Source: Acholeplasmatales bacterium
GTDB taxonomy: Bacteria > Bacillota_I > Bacilli_A > Acholeplasmatales > Anaeroplasmataceae
Assembly: GCA_900767915.1 (NCBI GenBank)
Contig: CAAGAX010000015.1
Location: forward strand, 1 to 64,000
Length of the DNA stretch: 64,000 bases
Direction: 5' to 3'
Positions 1 through 9,163 of this stretch are shown here, one piece after another. How positions within the stretch are numbered: position 1 is the stretch's first letter; every line of letters begins with the position of its first letter. Both the position numbers and the translations under genes were made by a program. Under the pieces are notes generated by a model. That model made no database searches, was not told the origin of the DNA, and worked only from the letters and a program-made list of their open reading frames with translations.

Positions 1-4
1 GGCT

Positions 5-46
5 ACCTCCTCACAAGCCAAACTCAAGGTAATTACTATTATACCA
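5..46 (-). promoter_or_regulatory. Promoter and RBS of a gene lying off the left edge
   Basis: Read on the minus strand, an extended -10 box (TGGTATAAT, 46-38) is followed about 27 bases later by GGAGGT at 10-5. Only four more bases fit before the window ends, so the start codon should lie just outside. No -35 box is obvious, which fits an extended -10 promoter. The gene would be divergent from the Wzz/kinase gene at 252. Confidence 0.55.
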
Positions 47-152
47 TAAGCGGAAGTTACTTTTGCAAAAAATGAAGTTCAACTATTTAAAGCGGAATTA
101 ACTATTTCAATTAACCTAATTAATTATTTAAATATTTCGGAAAAAATGTTTC

Positions 153-181
153 TTGAATATATCTTAATATTATGATAAAAT
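153..181 (+). promoter_or_regulatory. Promoter of the Wzz/BY-kinase gene
   Basis: TTGAAT (153-158) and TAAAAT (176-181) are separated by 17 bases, about 70 bases before the start at 252. The rest of 47-251 is AT-rich and shows nothing else I can name. Confidence 0.5.
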
Positions 182-251
182 CCTTATGTATATAAAAACA
201 TTGTTTTTTATTGAAAAATATATTGAAAAATAGAAAAATAAGGAGACACCT

Positions 252-1637
252 ATGGAAAACAATCAACAAAACCAAGAATCTGTTATTACATTAGGGGATT
301 TAGTTAGAATTGTTAAGAAGAATATTATTCTTGTTTCTATAATAACTGTAGCAGTATTCATTTTGGGAGCTATATATACACTTGCTATTGTAAAACCTGC
401 CTATAAATCAACTGTGACTACTATAGTAGCAATTGAAGGAAAGACTGATACATCAACTGATGTTAATTTGACAGACACTTTGAGAATTATTGAAACTGTA
501 GCCGAATATTCAACTGATAATTTTGTTTTAACACCTGTAGCTGAGGAAAATAAATTAACAACAAATCAATTAAAAAAGATGATTTCAACTTCTACTAAAA
601 CTAATTCTTTAATTTTGGGAATAAGTGTAGAAAATAATGATCCAATTCTTGCGAAAAAAATTGCAAATGAAATATATAAAAGTTTAATTAATGGAATAAG
701 TACAAATGATGCTTTACAAAAATTGAAAGTCACATTATCTAGTACTAATCCTGAATCTCCTGCATCAGAAGCAGTTTATAGTTCACCTAATAAACCATTA
801 TATTTAATTGTTTCATTAGTAATTGGCTTAGTATTAGCATTTGTTGTAGTATTTGTTAAAGAATTATTAAGTAATAAATATAAAGAAAAAAAGGAAATTG
901 AATCTACTATTCCAGAAAAAATTATTGGAGTATTTGAAAATGATAAATCTAAGGAAAAGAAGCAAGATGAAACAACAGCTTTAATTGATAATAAAATAGC
1001 ATGTATTGAACCTTTTAATAAGCTAGCTACAAATATTAGATATTTAAGGCTAGAAAATCCTTATAAGGTATTATTATTAACTTCTACAGTAATGGATGAA
1101 TTAAAATCAACTATTTGTTGTAACTTGGCTTATTCATATGCTTTGAATAACAAAAAGGTATGTGTTGTAGATTTAGATGTTAGAAAGCCTGTTGTTCATA
1201 AGGTGTTTAAGGTATCTAAAGAAAATGGTTTAGTTGAATATATTGAAGGTTCAATTACTAAAGAACAATTAATTAAGCATACTGATAGTGGAGTAGATGT
1301 AATTACTGTTGGAAAGAATGTAATTAATCCATTAGCAATTATCGAAGCTAGTAAATTAAAAGAGTTAGTAGAAGAATTAAGAAATGAATATGATTATGTA
1401 TTATTAGATACAGCCCCTGTAATGGCAGCATCTGACTCATTAATCGCAGCTAAGCTTGCTGATGGTGTAATTTATAATATAGCTATTAACCAAGCTAAGA
1501 AAAAGGATGTTCAAGATTCAATTTCTTCAATGAAACGTTTAGGTAATGAAATTATTGGTGTAGTAGTAACTAAGGCTTATTTAGACAAAGCAGATGCAAA
1601 GTATTACAATTATTATCATGAAGAGAAGAATAATTAA
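252..1637 (+). CDS. Fused Wzz-type chain-length regulator and BY-kinase-like ATPase
   Basis: 461 aa. Resembles the CpsC/CpsD (Wzz plus bacterial tyrosine kinase) pair as one polypeptide, which in known systems controls polymerisation and export of capsular or exopolysaccharide at the membrane. Residues 1-205 are the Wzz part, with membrane helices near 25-47 and 183-204 around an extracellular region. Residues 245-440 are the ATPase: Walker A' is CVVDLDV (304-310), Walker B is VLLDTAPV (about 383-390), and the C-terminus carries a tyrosine cluster (YYNYY, 451-455). The Walker A stretch TSTVMDELKST keeps the lysine and the ST but lacks the usual PGEG glycines, so catalysis is doubtful. RBS AAGGAGA precedes the ATG. 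No polysaccharide genes follow; any such operon could only lie off the left edge. Role inferred from family. Confidence 0.8.
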   Translation: MENNQQNQESVITLGDLVRIVKKNIILVSIITVAVFILGAIYTLAIVKPAYKSTVTTIVAIEGKTDTSTDVNLTDTLRIIETVAEYSTDNFVLTPVAEENKLTTNQLKKMISTSTKTNSLILGISVENNDPILAKKIANEIYKSLINGISTNDALQKLKVTLSSTNPESPASEAVYSSPNKPLYLIVSLVIGLVLAFVVVFVKELLSNKYKEKKEIESTIPEKIIGVFENDKSKEKKQDETTALIDNKIACIEPFNKLATNIRYLRLENPYKVLLLTSTVMDELKSTICCNLAYSYALNNKKVCVVDLDVRKPVVHKVFKVSKENGLVEYIEGSITKEQLIKHTDSGVDVITVGKNVINPLAIIEASKLKELVEELRNEYDYVLLDTAPVMAASDSLIAAKLADGVIYNIAINQAKKKDVQDSISSMKRLGNEIIGVVVTKAYLDKADAKYYNYYHEEKNN

Positions 1638-1647
1638 ATAAAAAAAT

Positions 1648-1705
1648 AAAATGGTACTAAATCAATATAGCTATAAATTGCATTATTGATAGTGCCATTT
1701 TTTTA
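1648..1705 (+). terminator. Terminator after the Wzz/kinase gene
   Basis: AATGGTACT...AGTGCCATT pairs with one G-U, the stem extends inward through ATCAATA/TATTGAT, and seven T follow. Confidence 0.8.
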
Positions 1706-1732
1706 TTTATTAGATTAATTTAATTATAAAAA

Positions 1733-1760
1733 AACAAAAAAAGGACAATTAACTTGTCCT
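1733..1760 (-). terminator. Terminator of tRNA-Arg
   Basis: On the minus strand AGGACAA-GTTAA-TTGTCCT is followed by a run of T. It lies just beyond the 3' CCA of the tRNA. Confidence 0.8.
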
Positions 1761-1771
1761 ATATTTTTAAG

Positions 1772-1848
<77 letters not shown>

Positions 1849-1865
1849 ATTTATTCAGCCCCATC

Positions 1866-1894
1866 ATTATATACTATTATTAATTTTTTTGCAA
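1866..1894 (-). promoter_or_regulatory. Promoter of tRNA-Arg
   Basis: Minus strand TTGCAA (1894-1889), a 17-base spacer, then TATAAT (1871-1866), about 18 bases before the tRNA 5' end. Confidence 0.75.
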
Positions 1895-2056
1895 GTGTAA
1901 ATTTATAAAAAATTTAAAAAAATTTCTGAGGCTAATTTTATATTTAAATTCCGCTTAAAAGTACTTAAATAAATAATTATTATATAAATAAAATTAAAAT
2001 ATTATTTTATAAAGTTTTATAATTAAATGATTTTAACTTTTATTTTTTTAAAATTA

Positions 2057-2065
2057 TGCTAAAAT
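2057..2065 (+). promoter_or_regulatory. Extended -10 promoter
   Basis: TGCTAAAAT, about 25 bases before the start at 2090. The preceding bases 1895-2056 are AT-rich and hold nothing I recognise. Confidence 0.45.
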
Positions 2066-2089
2066 ATACATATACGTGAGGTTTATTAT

Positions 2090-2845
2090 ATGAATAGATT
2101 AGAATTTAATGAAATGGTAAAAGAATTTGGTGAGGATGTATATGACTTTGAAAAATTCTTAAAGAAGGGCTTTATATTAGAGGCTAGCTATATAACAATA
2201 TTTAATGGATTATTAAAAGAAATAAATCATGCTACATTTGAAAATAATCTATTAAAGGATGGAATAGAAAAACTAAAAAATAATGAATCAGTTGATGATA
2301 TTAATAAGTATTTAATTGAGAATAAAAAGAAAATAAATGATACAATTGCTCAATTAGTAGTAAGGGATAATTATTATAAAAAGGTATATGATTCAGCTTA
2401 TTCATTTCTAACAAAGGAAAATGAAGAAGTAGAAGCATTATATAAGGATTATTGTTTAAAACATCATCCAGCTGTTAGAGCTTTTGTTTCTAAGCAAGAG
2501 GAAGAATTATCTAATTATTTAAAAAAAGAATATTTTGAAGACAATTTAGAGCATTTAAAAACTTTACTTGAAAAGAACCAAGGAGTATTTATAAATGATG
2601 AAATTGAAGATTCTAAATTTAATGATATTTCAGGTCATTATTTCAAGCTAAGAAAAAATATGAATGTTGAAAAACAAGCAAGATTAAAGAAATATCCTTT
2701 TATTAAAGAAAATGTGTTTAAAGATGAATTATCTATTGCATCTGAGGAAGCTGAATTAAGAATTCAATTAAAAAAGCTAAAGGATTTAAATGAAGCACTT
2801 CATAAAGACTTCACTCAAATCTTTGGTAGTGATTTTATATTATAG
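2090..2845 (+). CDS. Hypothetical helical cytoplasmic protein
   Basis: 251 aa, not recognised. The sequence is rich in Glu, Lys and Leu with no membrane segment or signal peptide, and looks almost entirely alpha-helical with coiled-coil character, especially residues 60-110 and 120-165. No catalytic motif stands out. The RBS GTGAGG precedes the ATG. Its last 11 bases overlap the end of the convergent penicillin-binding protein gene, so neither gene has room for its own terminator here. A structural or partner-binding role is possible, but nothing in the sequence decides it. Confidence 0.7.
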   Translation: MNRLEFNEMVKEFGEDVYDFEKFLKKGFILEASYITIFNGLLKEINHATFENNLLKDGIEKLKNNESVDDINKYLIENKKKINDTIAQLVVRDNYYKKVYDSAYSFLTKENEEVEALYKDYCLKHHPAVRAFVSKQEEELSNYLKKEYFEDNLEHLKTLLEKNQGVFINDEIEDSKFNDISGHYFKLRKNMNVEKQARLKKYPFIKENVFKDELSIASEEAELRIQLKKLKDLNEALHKDFTQIFGSDFIL

Positions 2846-4733
2846 AATGTTCCTTATAATAGCTTAACGGCTCATTACCCTTTTGAAAATATTCATAATA
2901 GCCATTACTATTAGCTAGATATGCTTTATTTTCTTTTATTGTGATATATCTAATTGATATATCATCAATCAAATCATAATAATTGTTTTTTATAGAATAT
3001 TTACCTAAAATTATATTCGCTATTCTTTTAGGTAAATATTTTTTATTTATATCTAAATATCTTCCTTCCTTAATTTCATTATATCCAATCCAAATTCCAA
3101 TTGTCATATCTTTTGTATAAGCAATTAATAATGAATCCTTTGTAGTTCCATCTGGTATATTATATTTCTCTTTTGTTTTTTGATCATAATTAGTTTGACC
3201 TGTTTTAGCCATTAAATAGGTATTATTTAAATTATAAGGAGTATCCTTTAAGGTATCATGTAATATATTATTTATTAAAAATGCAGTTGAGGGCTTCATT
3301 ACAAGCTTAGGCTTTATATTATTTTTAATAGCAGATACCTTTTTATAATATCCTAAATTGCTAAATCCTAAATAGGCATTTGCTAAATCTAATAGTGTAT
3401 AACCATTTGTAGCTCCTCCTATTGAATTAGCTTCATATGTATCATCGCTATATATTCCAATTTTATTCGCAAATTCATAAGCTTTTTCTCCTAGCTCTTG
3501 ATATAGCTTTAATGCAGGTATATTTCTTGACTCAACTAATGATTCTCTTAAGGTAATATATCCCTTATATTTTTTATCAAAGTTATTTATTTTTTCTCCA
3601 TTAGAATAGCTATATTCAGAATCAAGAAGTATGCTTGCAGGATGATATCCTAAATACTCTATAGCTGGAGCGTAATCTAAAATTGGTTTGATAGTAGAAC
3701 CAGGTTGTAATTTAACATTTGTTGCGTAATTAATACTATTAATAGAATTATTTCTATTTCCTATTAAAGCCTTTATTCCATAATTTTGATTATCTAATAC
3801 AACAATGGCTATATTAGTATCATCTATTATTTCTTCATTTATAAGCTTATATAAATCATATTGTATATTTTTATCTAAATAGGTATGTATTTCCTTATTA
3901 TTTAAATTTAATGAGTTTAAATATGATAAATAGCTATTTAAATATTCCTCTTGATAATAGGTCATATTATTATCTATTAAGCTTTCTAATGAAATATTTT
4001 TTTCTATATTATATTCATTTTCATTTATATAATTAAGGTCATACATTCTTTTTAATACATAATTTTTTCTTCTATTAGAAATATCTAAATTCTTAAACAA
4101 ATTATAATTATTTGGAGCTTGTATCATACCTGCAAGATATGCTGCCATTGATATTGTTAGATCCCCTACATCCTTATTAAAATAATAACGAGATGCCATT
4201 TTACATCCATAGATATTTCCACCAAATAAAATTGTATTTAAATAATCCTCTAATATTTGATTTTTAGTATATTTCTTTTCTATTGCGATTGAATACTTGA
4301 GCTCATCAATTTTTCTTTTGATTGTTTTTTCATTAGTTAATATTTTATTTTTTACTAGCTGTTGAGTAATTGTAGAAGCGCCATGAGAATAACTTTTATT
4401 TTTTAAGTTATAAATTAAAGCTTTTGAAATAGCTTTAGGAGAATAACCATTATGATTATAAAAATCACTATCCTCTATAGCTATTATGGCATTAATTAAA
4501 TAAGGTGAAATATTATTAAGGCTAGTATATTCATAATAATAATTATTTTCTGATGAAATTAGATTATCATTATTATCATAAATTTTTATTGGAGTATAGT
4601 TATAATCTAATGTAATTATAGGAGTTGAAAAGTATAAATATCCATAAAAAGTAGATATTGTTATTAATATTATTAAAATAATTAATGATATAAATGTAAA
4701 AATAAATTTAAATAATTTTCTCATAATAATCAT
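2835..4733 (-). CDS. Class A penicillin-binding protein (transglycosylase/transpeptidase)
   Basis: 632 aa, bifunctional peptidoglycan synthase anchored by one N-terminal helix (about 8-35). The glycosyltransferase (GT51) domain has EDSDFYNHNG with catalytic Glu87, GASTITQQ (118-125) and the KYTKNQILEDYLN helix. The transpeptidase domain has the SxxK motif STIKP (Ser346, Lys349), SxN as SRN (402-404) and KTG (510-512). Both active sites look complete. It polymerises lipid II and crosslinks stem peptides outside the membrane, which shows that the organism is walled. It is somewhat short for a class A PBP. ATG 4733 and ATG 4724 are both possible; neither has a good RBS. Convergent with and overlapping the gene at 2090. 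Confidence 0.92.
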   Translation of the reverse strand: MIIMRKLFKFIFTFISLIILIILITISTFYGYLYFSTPIITLDYNYTPIKIYDNNDNLISSENNYYYEYTSLNNISPYLINAIIAIEDSDFYNHNGYSPKAISKALIYNLKNKSYSHGASTITQQLVKNKILTNEKTIKRKIDELKYSIAIEKKYTKNQILEDYLNTILFGGNIYGCKMASRYYFNKDVGDLTISMAAYLAGMIQAPNNYNLFKNLDISNRRKNYVLKRMYDLNYINENEYNIEKNISLESLIDNNMTYYQEEYLNSYLSYLNSLNLNNKEIHTYLDKNIQYDLYKLINEEIIDDTNIAIVVLDNQNYGIKALIGNRNNSINSINYATNVKLQPGSTIKPILDYAPAIEYLGYHPASILLDSEYSYSNGEKINNFDKKYKGYITLRESLVESRNIPALKLYQELGEKAYEFANKIGIYSDDTYEANSIGGATNGYTLLDLANAYLGFSNLGYYKKVSAIKNNIKPKLVMKPSTAFLINNILHDTLKDTPYNLNNTYLMAKTGQTNYDQKTKEKYNIPDGTTKDSLLIAYTKDMTIGIWIGYNEIKEGRYLDINKKYLPKRIANIILGKYSIKNNYYDLIDDISIRYITIKENKAYLANSNGYYEYFQKGNEPLSYYKEHSII

Positions 4734-4818
4734 TAATAGTTTTAGTTATTTATTTATATTTATTCATTACTTTTATTTATTTTAAATAACTTTTTATGTT
4801 ATTTAAAATAAAAAAACA

Positions 4819-4847
4819 TTGTAAATAAAAATCTAAAATTATATAAT
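4819..4847 (+). promoter_or_regulatory. Promoter of the c-di-GMP gene
   Basis: TTGTAA (4819-4824), 17-base spacer, TATAAT (4842-4847), 22 bases before ATG 4869. Confidence 0.65.
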
Positions 4848-4868
4848 TATGATAAAAGGAGTGATTCT

Positions 4869-6550
4869 ATGCATAATATAGATAAGCTTATTGAGGTAGT
4901 TTCGTTAAATAAAGAGTTATCAATGGAAAAAATGAAGAAGTTTTTAAATTTATTTGCACCATGCATGAATGATTATCTTTTTCTTTATGATCTAAATGAA
5001 GATAGAATGGTTTTTTCTGAGAATGTATTAGAAAAATTCAATTTAGAAAAAGCTGATTTTAATGATGCTATTAATAATTTTAAAAAATTTGTATATATAG
5101 ATGACTACGAATTATTATCTAATGATTTAAAATCTATTATTGATGGAAAAAGTAGTATTCATAATATTATTTATAGGTGGATTGATAAAAAATATGAACC
5201 TGTTTGGATTAATTGTGTTGGAAGAATAATTAAATTAAATTAAATGATAAGAATAGATATTTAATAGGATGTATAAATGAAGTCTCTAGAAAATGGTATA
5301 TAGATAGTACTACTGGATTAGTAGGAGAGGTAGGTATGAGACAATACTTTATAGAAAATTCTCAAAACGCTGGTGGGACACTTATGCTATTAGGTATAGA
5401 TGATTTTAAAGGTTCTATTGAGAAAAATGGTATTGATTATGGCTCATTTATTTTAAAAAGAGTAGCTAATACAATTAAATCAGTTTTAGAGGATCATCAA
5501 AAGCTTTTTAAATATGAATATGATCAATTTATTATAATTGATTTAATTGGAAATATTGAATCTGTTAGACTTTGCTTTAATAGAATTAAAGAAGTGTTAA
5601 CTGAAATTTATAAAAGAAATAATTATGAATTTAATATAACTATATCATCTGGAGCTTATCTTTTTAGTGATGGGGATAATTCATATAGTGATTTTATGAA
5701 AAAAGTTTACTTTGCATTAGAAAAGGCACATGAGAGTGGTTGTAGTAAATTACATTTTTATGATGAAGAAGAATATTCAATATTCATAAGAAAATCAAAG
5801 ATTATAGAGAAATTAAGATTATCTACAAAATATAATTATAGTGGCTTTGAGCTTTATTATCAGCCTATTTTTAAGGATGATAAGCTAGAAGGAGTAGAAG
5901 CATTATTAAGATATTCATGTGATGAATTAGGTAGAATATATCCTAATGAATTTATTCCTTGTTTAGAGGAAAGTGGTTTAATCATTCCTGTTGGTGTTTT
6001 TATTATTAAAGAAGCAATTAGTATGCTTAAGATATTATGTGAGAAATATCCTAATATTAATATGCATATTAATATATCTTATAAGCAGGTTTTAAATAGT
6101 AATGTAATTTATGATTTATTAGATACTATAAAAGAATATAATGTTAATCCTAAGAATGTTGTTTGTGAATTGACTGAAAGTGGCTTTTTAGAGAATAATG
6201 AAGCGTTAAAGGAATTTTGTTATATAGTAAAAGAAAATGGTTTAAAAATAGCTTTAGATGATTTTGGTACTGGTTATTCTAACTTTCATTATTTAGCAGA
6301 ACTTAAGCCTGATTTGATTAAGATTGATAGAGGCTTTACATATAAGGCTTTAAATAATGAATATGATAATTTACTTGTTAATAATGTTATTTCAATGGCT
6401 CATACTGTTGGAATAAAGGCTTGTATTGAAGGAATAGAAACAAAAGAAGAACTTAAAAAGATTAATTTTTTATTTCCAGATTTAATTCAAGGATATTATT
6501 ATGATATGCCTTTATCTAAGAAGAGCTTTTTAGAGAAGTATTGTAAATAA
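4869..6550 (+). pseudogene. PAS-GGDEF-EAL c-di-GMP phosphodiesterase gene, frameshifted
   Basis: One gene split in two. The first part (4869-5243, 124 aa) is a PAS-like sensor domain. It stops at a TAA inside three tandem TTAAA units (5230-5244). The frame that continues, read from IKLNDKNRYLIGC, leads without a stop into the GGDEF-EAL part (ATG 5336-6550). Removing one TTAAA unit gives a continuous 558-aa protein, with DSTTGLVGEVGMRQYF matching the usual start of a GGDEF domain. The GGDEF signature is degenerate (EYDQF), so cyclase activity is unlikely. The EAL domain keeps EALLR, ELTES, DDFGTGYS, LIKIDRG and EGIET, so c-di-GMP hydrolysis is likely if it is translated. It could be a dead gene, a slippage-controlled gene, or two polypeptides; a start at 5336 would drop the first ~13 residues of the GGDEF domain. 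Confidence 0.85.
5230..5244. repeat. Tandem pentanucleotide TTAAA x3 causing the frameshift
   Basis: Three exact TTAAA units. With two units (or five) the PAS and GGDEF-EAL frames are joined; with three, the TAA at 5241-5243 ends translation. Confidence 0.85.
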
Positions 6551-6561
6551 TATAATAATTT

Positions 6562-6587
6562 AGTCATACTATTGGTATGACTTTTTA
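6562..6587 (+). terminator. Terminator of the c-di-GMP gene
   Basis: AGTCATAC-TATTG-GTATGACT followed by TTTT. Confidence 0.8.
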
Positions 6588-6590
6588 TAA

Positions 6591-6620
6591 TTAAAAAAAC
6601 TGATATTTTTTTATATCAGT
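6591..6620 (-). terminator. Terminator of the sugar isomerase-like gene
   Basis: On the minus strand ACTGATAT...ATATCAGT is followed by a T run, just past the stop at 6632. Confidence 0.8.
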
Positions 6621-6631
6621 CTTTTCAATAA

Positions 6632-7474
6632 TTATTTATTTAGTATTGATTTTATATAATTAATACTAGATTCCATTTTATCCTTTGGTACACCTTCAAA
6701 TATTAAATTTGCATTAGGTATATTGTTTTTAACCTTAGTTACAATGTAATCTAAATCCATAAGACCTTCTCCTAGACCTACCTTTAGTAGTGGAGATTTA
6801 TCCATTGTAAAATCTTTTAAATGAATGTTTTTGATTTTATCTTTAAATAATTCAATACACTCATCAATTATTTGATGTTGATATTCTTTATCATAATGCT
6901 CTTCATTTAAATAATTATAAACATCTACTGTAATAAAGACATGACCATTATCAATATCAGTTAATAGACGATGTAATGCTTTAGGGCAATACATACAATG
7001 TCCATCAGCACCCTCTATTGATAAATTAGAATTCACCTCTTTAGCATAGCTTGCTAGATCAGCAAATGTATCTCTTACTATTTTGTAGGCTTCCTCAGTT
7101 CTGTTTAATGGATTGTAGGTCCACTTATCATCATTATATGATCCTGTTTCACTTCCAATATATAATGTGTTAAAATAATGAGAATATTCTAGATGCATTT
7201 TAAATTTTAAAATATTCTTTTTTACTAATTCCTTATTTGAATGAACTGGATTGAAATAAGAACCAATTAGCGGTATTTCTAAGCCTTGACTTAAGAATGC
7301 TTCGGCTATTTCTTGAGCTCTTTGTTTTGTTAATTCACCATATAAAGCAGTTTCTCCTTGAATTGCCTTGTTGATAGCGAGCTGAAGACCATCAAAGCCT
7401 AATGCCTTTATTTCTTTAGCTAGAGTTACTTCATCCTTTTTTCCTAAATCTTGTGCTCTAACAAAAATTTTCAT
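6632..7474 (-). CDS. Sugar phosphate isomerase/epimerase-like TIM-barrel protein
   Basis: 280 aa of the xylose isomerase-like/AP endonuclease 2 superfamily, a metal-dependent TIM barrel acting on sugars or inositol derivatives. Typical strand ends with likely metal ligands are IEGADGHCMYC (about 153-163), VDVYNYLN (about 184-191), NIHLKDF (about 215-221) and LIFEGVP (about 257-263). No signal peptide, so cytoplasmic. RBS AAAGGAGA lies 6 bases before the ATG. It is monocistronic with its own terminator, so the neighbours do not reveal the substrate. The exact reaction cannot be read from sequence; a myo-inosose or hexulose epimerase/isomerase role is only a family guess. Confidence 0.8.
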   Translation of the reverse strand: MKIFVRAQDLGKKDEVTLAKEIKALGFDGLQLAINKAIQGETALYGELTKQRAQEIAEAFLSQGLEIPLIGSYFNPVHSNKELVKKNILKFKMHLEYSHYFNTLYIGSETGSYNDDKWTYNPLNRTEEAYKIVRDTFADLASYAKEVNSNLSIEGADGHCMYCPKALHRLLTDIDNGHVFITVDVYNYLNEEHYDKEYQHQIIDECIELFKDKIKNIHLKDFTMDKSPLLKVGLGEGLMDLDYIVTKVKNNIPNANLIFEGVPKDKMESSINYIKSILNK

Positions 7475-7604
7475 ATTTTTCTCCTTTTTTTTAATTGCTA
7501 TAATAAATTATAGTCTTCAAAAAAGATTATAACATATTTTTTAATAATTAATAATAATTGTTTTTGGTTTTTAAAATGATTATAATAAGAAAAAGGAGGA
7601 TTAT

Positions 7605-8234
7605 ATGGGACGTCAATATGATAGAATGCTTAATGGTAAGCTTTATACTTGCTGTATTAGTGATGAGGAAAGAGAAAAAGCTTTTTCATTAAGGAATTGT
7701 TTTTTAGATAAATTTAATTCTACTAGCTTTAGTGATTTTGAAGAAAGAAATAGGTTAATTAAAAAATATTTTAGAAGCGTTGGAAATAATGCAATTATAA
7801 ATAAACCTTTTTATTGTGATTATGGCTCTAATATAATTTTAGGAGATAATTTTTATGCTAATTTTGATTGTATATTTTTGGATGTTAATACAATTACTAT
7901 TGGTAATAATGTTTTTTTAGCTCCAAGAGTTTCAATATATACTGCAGGACATCCAATTGATAAGGATGTTAGAAATGAATATTTAGAATATGGTTATCCA
8001 GTTAAGATTGGAAATGATGTTTGGATTGGTGGTAATACTGTAATTAATCCTGGTGTTAGTATTGGAGATAATGTTGTTATAGGCTCTAATTCTACTGTAG
8101 TTAAGGATATTCCTTCTGGAGTTGTTGCGTGCGGTAATCCTTGTAAGGTTATTAGAAAAATTACAGAGGAAGATAAAATATATTGGAATAATTTAAGAAA
8201 AGAATTTTATGATGATTTGGAGGAAGAAAAATGA
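7605..8234 (+). CDS. Sugar O-acetyltransferase (maltose/galactoside acetyltransferase family)
   Basis: 209 aa, a left-handed beta-helix acetyltransferase of the LacA/Maa/NodL type, which moves acetyl from acetyl-CoA to a sugar hydroxyl. The N-terminal 55 residues form the usual helical cap (MLNGKLYTC... ending in RNRLIKKYF). The hexapeptide repeats follow from residue 60, including the YTAGHPID loop with the catalytic His, VWIGGNTVINPGV, VVIGSNSTVVKDIP and the closing GNPCKVIRKI. RBS AAGGAGG is clear. It overlaps the next gene by 4 bases (ATGA), so the two are translationally coupled. Natural substrate unknown; in this family the role is often disposal of excess sugars. Confidence 0.9.
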   Translation: MGRQYDRMLNGKLYTCCISDEEREKAFSLRNCFLDKFNSTSFSDFEERNRLIKKYFRSVGNNAIINKPFYCDYGSNIILGDNFYANFDCIFLDVNTITIGNNVFLAPRVSIYTAGHPIDKDVRNEYLEYGYPVKIGNDVWIGGNTVINPGVSIGDNVVIGSNSTVVKDIPSGVVACGNPCKVIRKITEEDKIYWNNLRKEFYDDLEEEK

Positions 8235-8785
8235 AATTAATGATGATTTTTGCTGATGGGTTTGAGGATACAGAGGCTATTGGTACTTTAGATGTTTTAA
8301 TGAGAGGAAATATTAATGTTGATTTAGTCTCATTAATGGGAAGAAATAAAGTTCTAATGAAAAGTGGTATTGAAATAAATATTCCTTTATTATATGAAAG
8401 CATAAATATGGAGGATTATGATGGAATAATTATTCCTGGTGGTCCAGCTTCATTTAAGCTAATGCCTAAAATGAAGAGTGTTTCTGATTTAATTGATTAT
8501 TTTGTAAATAGTAAGAAGCTTGTAGCAGCTATTTGTGCTGCTCCTCATTTAATTGGTAAAAAAGGTTATTTTAAGGATAAGAAATTTACTGTTCATCCTG
8601 GCTTTGAAAATGAGGTTATTGGGGGAGAATATTTAAGGGATGAAGGAGTGGTTGTAGATTCTAATTTTATTACAGCTAAGTCAATGTTTTATTCTATAGA
8701 TTTTGGCCTTGCGATATATGAATATTTTTATGGCCATGAGAATATGTTAATTCTTAAACATAACTGTATGGGTGAAAAGCATTAA
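8231..8785 (+). CDS. DJ-1/PfpI family protein
   Basis: 184 aa with the DJ-1/ThiJ/YajL fold. The conserved Glu is in FADGFEDTEA (about 8-17), GGPASF is present, and the nucleophile elbow AAICAAPHLIG (about 95-105) carries the reactive cysteine, followed by the usual FTVHPGFE. In this family the cysteine serves redox sensing, chaperone activity or glyoxalase/deglycase-type chemistry on glycated amino acids; which one applies is not visible. It is coupled by an ATGA overlap to the sugar acetyltransferase, which suggests a joint role in handling reactive or surplus sugars. That link is inference. Confidence 0.9.
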   Translation: MKLMMIFADGFEDTEAIGTLDVLMRGNINVDLVSLMGRNKVLMKSGIEINIPLLYESINMEDYDGIIIPGGPASFKLMPKMKSVSDLIDYFVNSKKLVAAICAAPHLIGKKGYFKDKKFTVHPGFENEVIGGEYLRDEGVVVDSNFITAKSMFYSIDFGLAIYEYFYGHENMLILKHNCMGEKH

Positions 8786-9092
8786 TTATTTAAAATTGTA
8801 TATTTATTATGATGTGGTATTAACTTTCTGTTTATATTTCTAAAACAAAAGATGAATAAATTAATTTTAGCAGTAAAAATATATATGGATATTCTTGTAA
8901 TATTTTTTGACACTGATTTAACAAAAAAGCTATTGTTACTGATAGTCTAAAAAAATAAAAATTTATGGAAATAGCATATATAACTGATTTTAATAGTTTA
9001 GTTATAGTTAAGATAGCTATAGGCTATCATATAATTAGTATAGATAATTATTAGGTGCTCATACAATTTTTACCGTAATCAAATAAAAAAAT
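8786..9092. other. Intergenic stretch without recognised features
   Basis: About 300 bases of AT-rich sequence with stops in all frames. I see no RNA gene, promoter pair or coding remnant I can defend. The bases 9093-9160 form the terminator listed next. Confidence 0.5.
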
Positions 9093-9160
9093 AAAGGATA
9101 TGTATTTAATAATCTTTCAAAAATCATAGTTGAATTTTGAATATTTATTACATATCCTTT
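9093..9160 (-). terminator. Terminator of xpt (works in both directions)
   Basis: AAAGGATATGTA (9093-9104) pairs with TACATATCCTTT (9149-9160). The 44-base loop can form a second hairpin. T runs flank both sides. Confidence 0.7.
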
Positions 9161-9163
9161 TTT

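Noticed and set aside
1..60. A partial structured RNA at the left edge
   Set aside because: The pattern is better explained as an extended -10 promoter plus GGAGGT on the minus strand.
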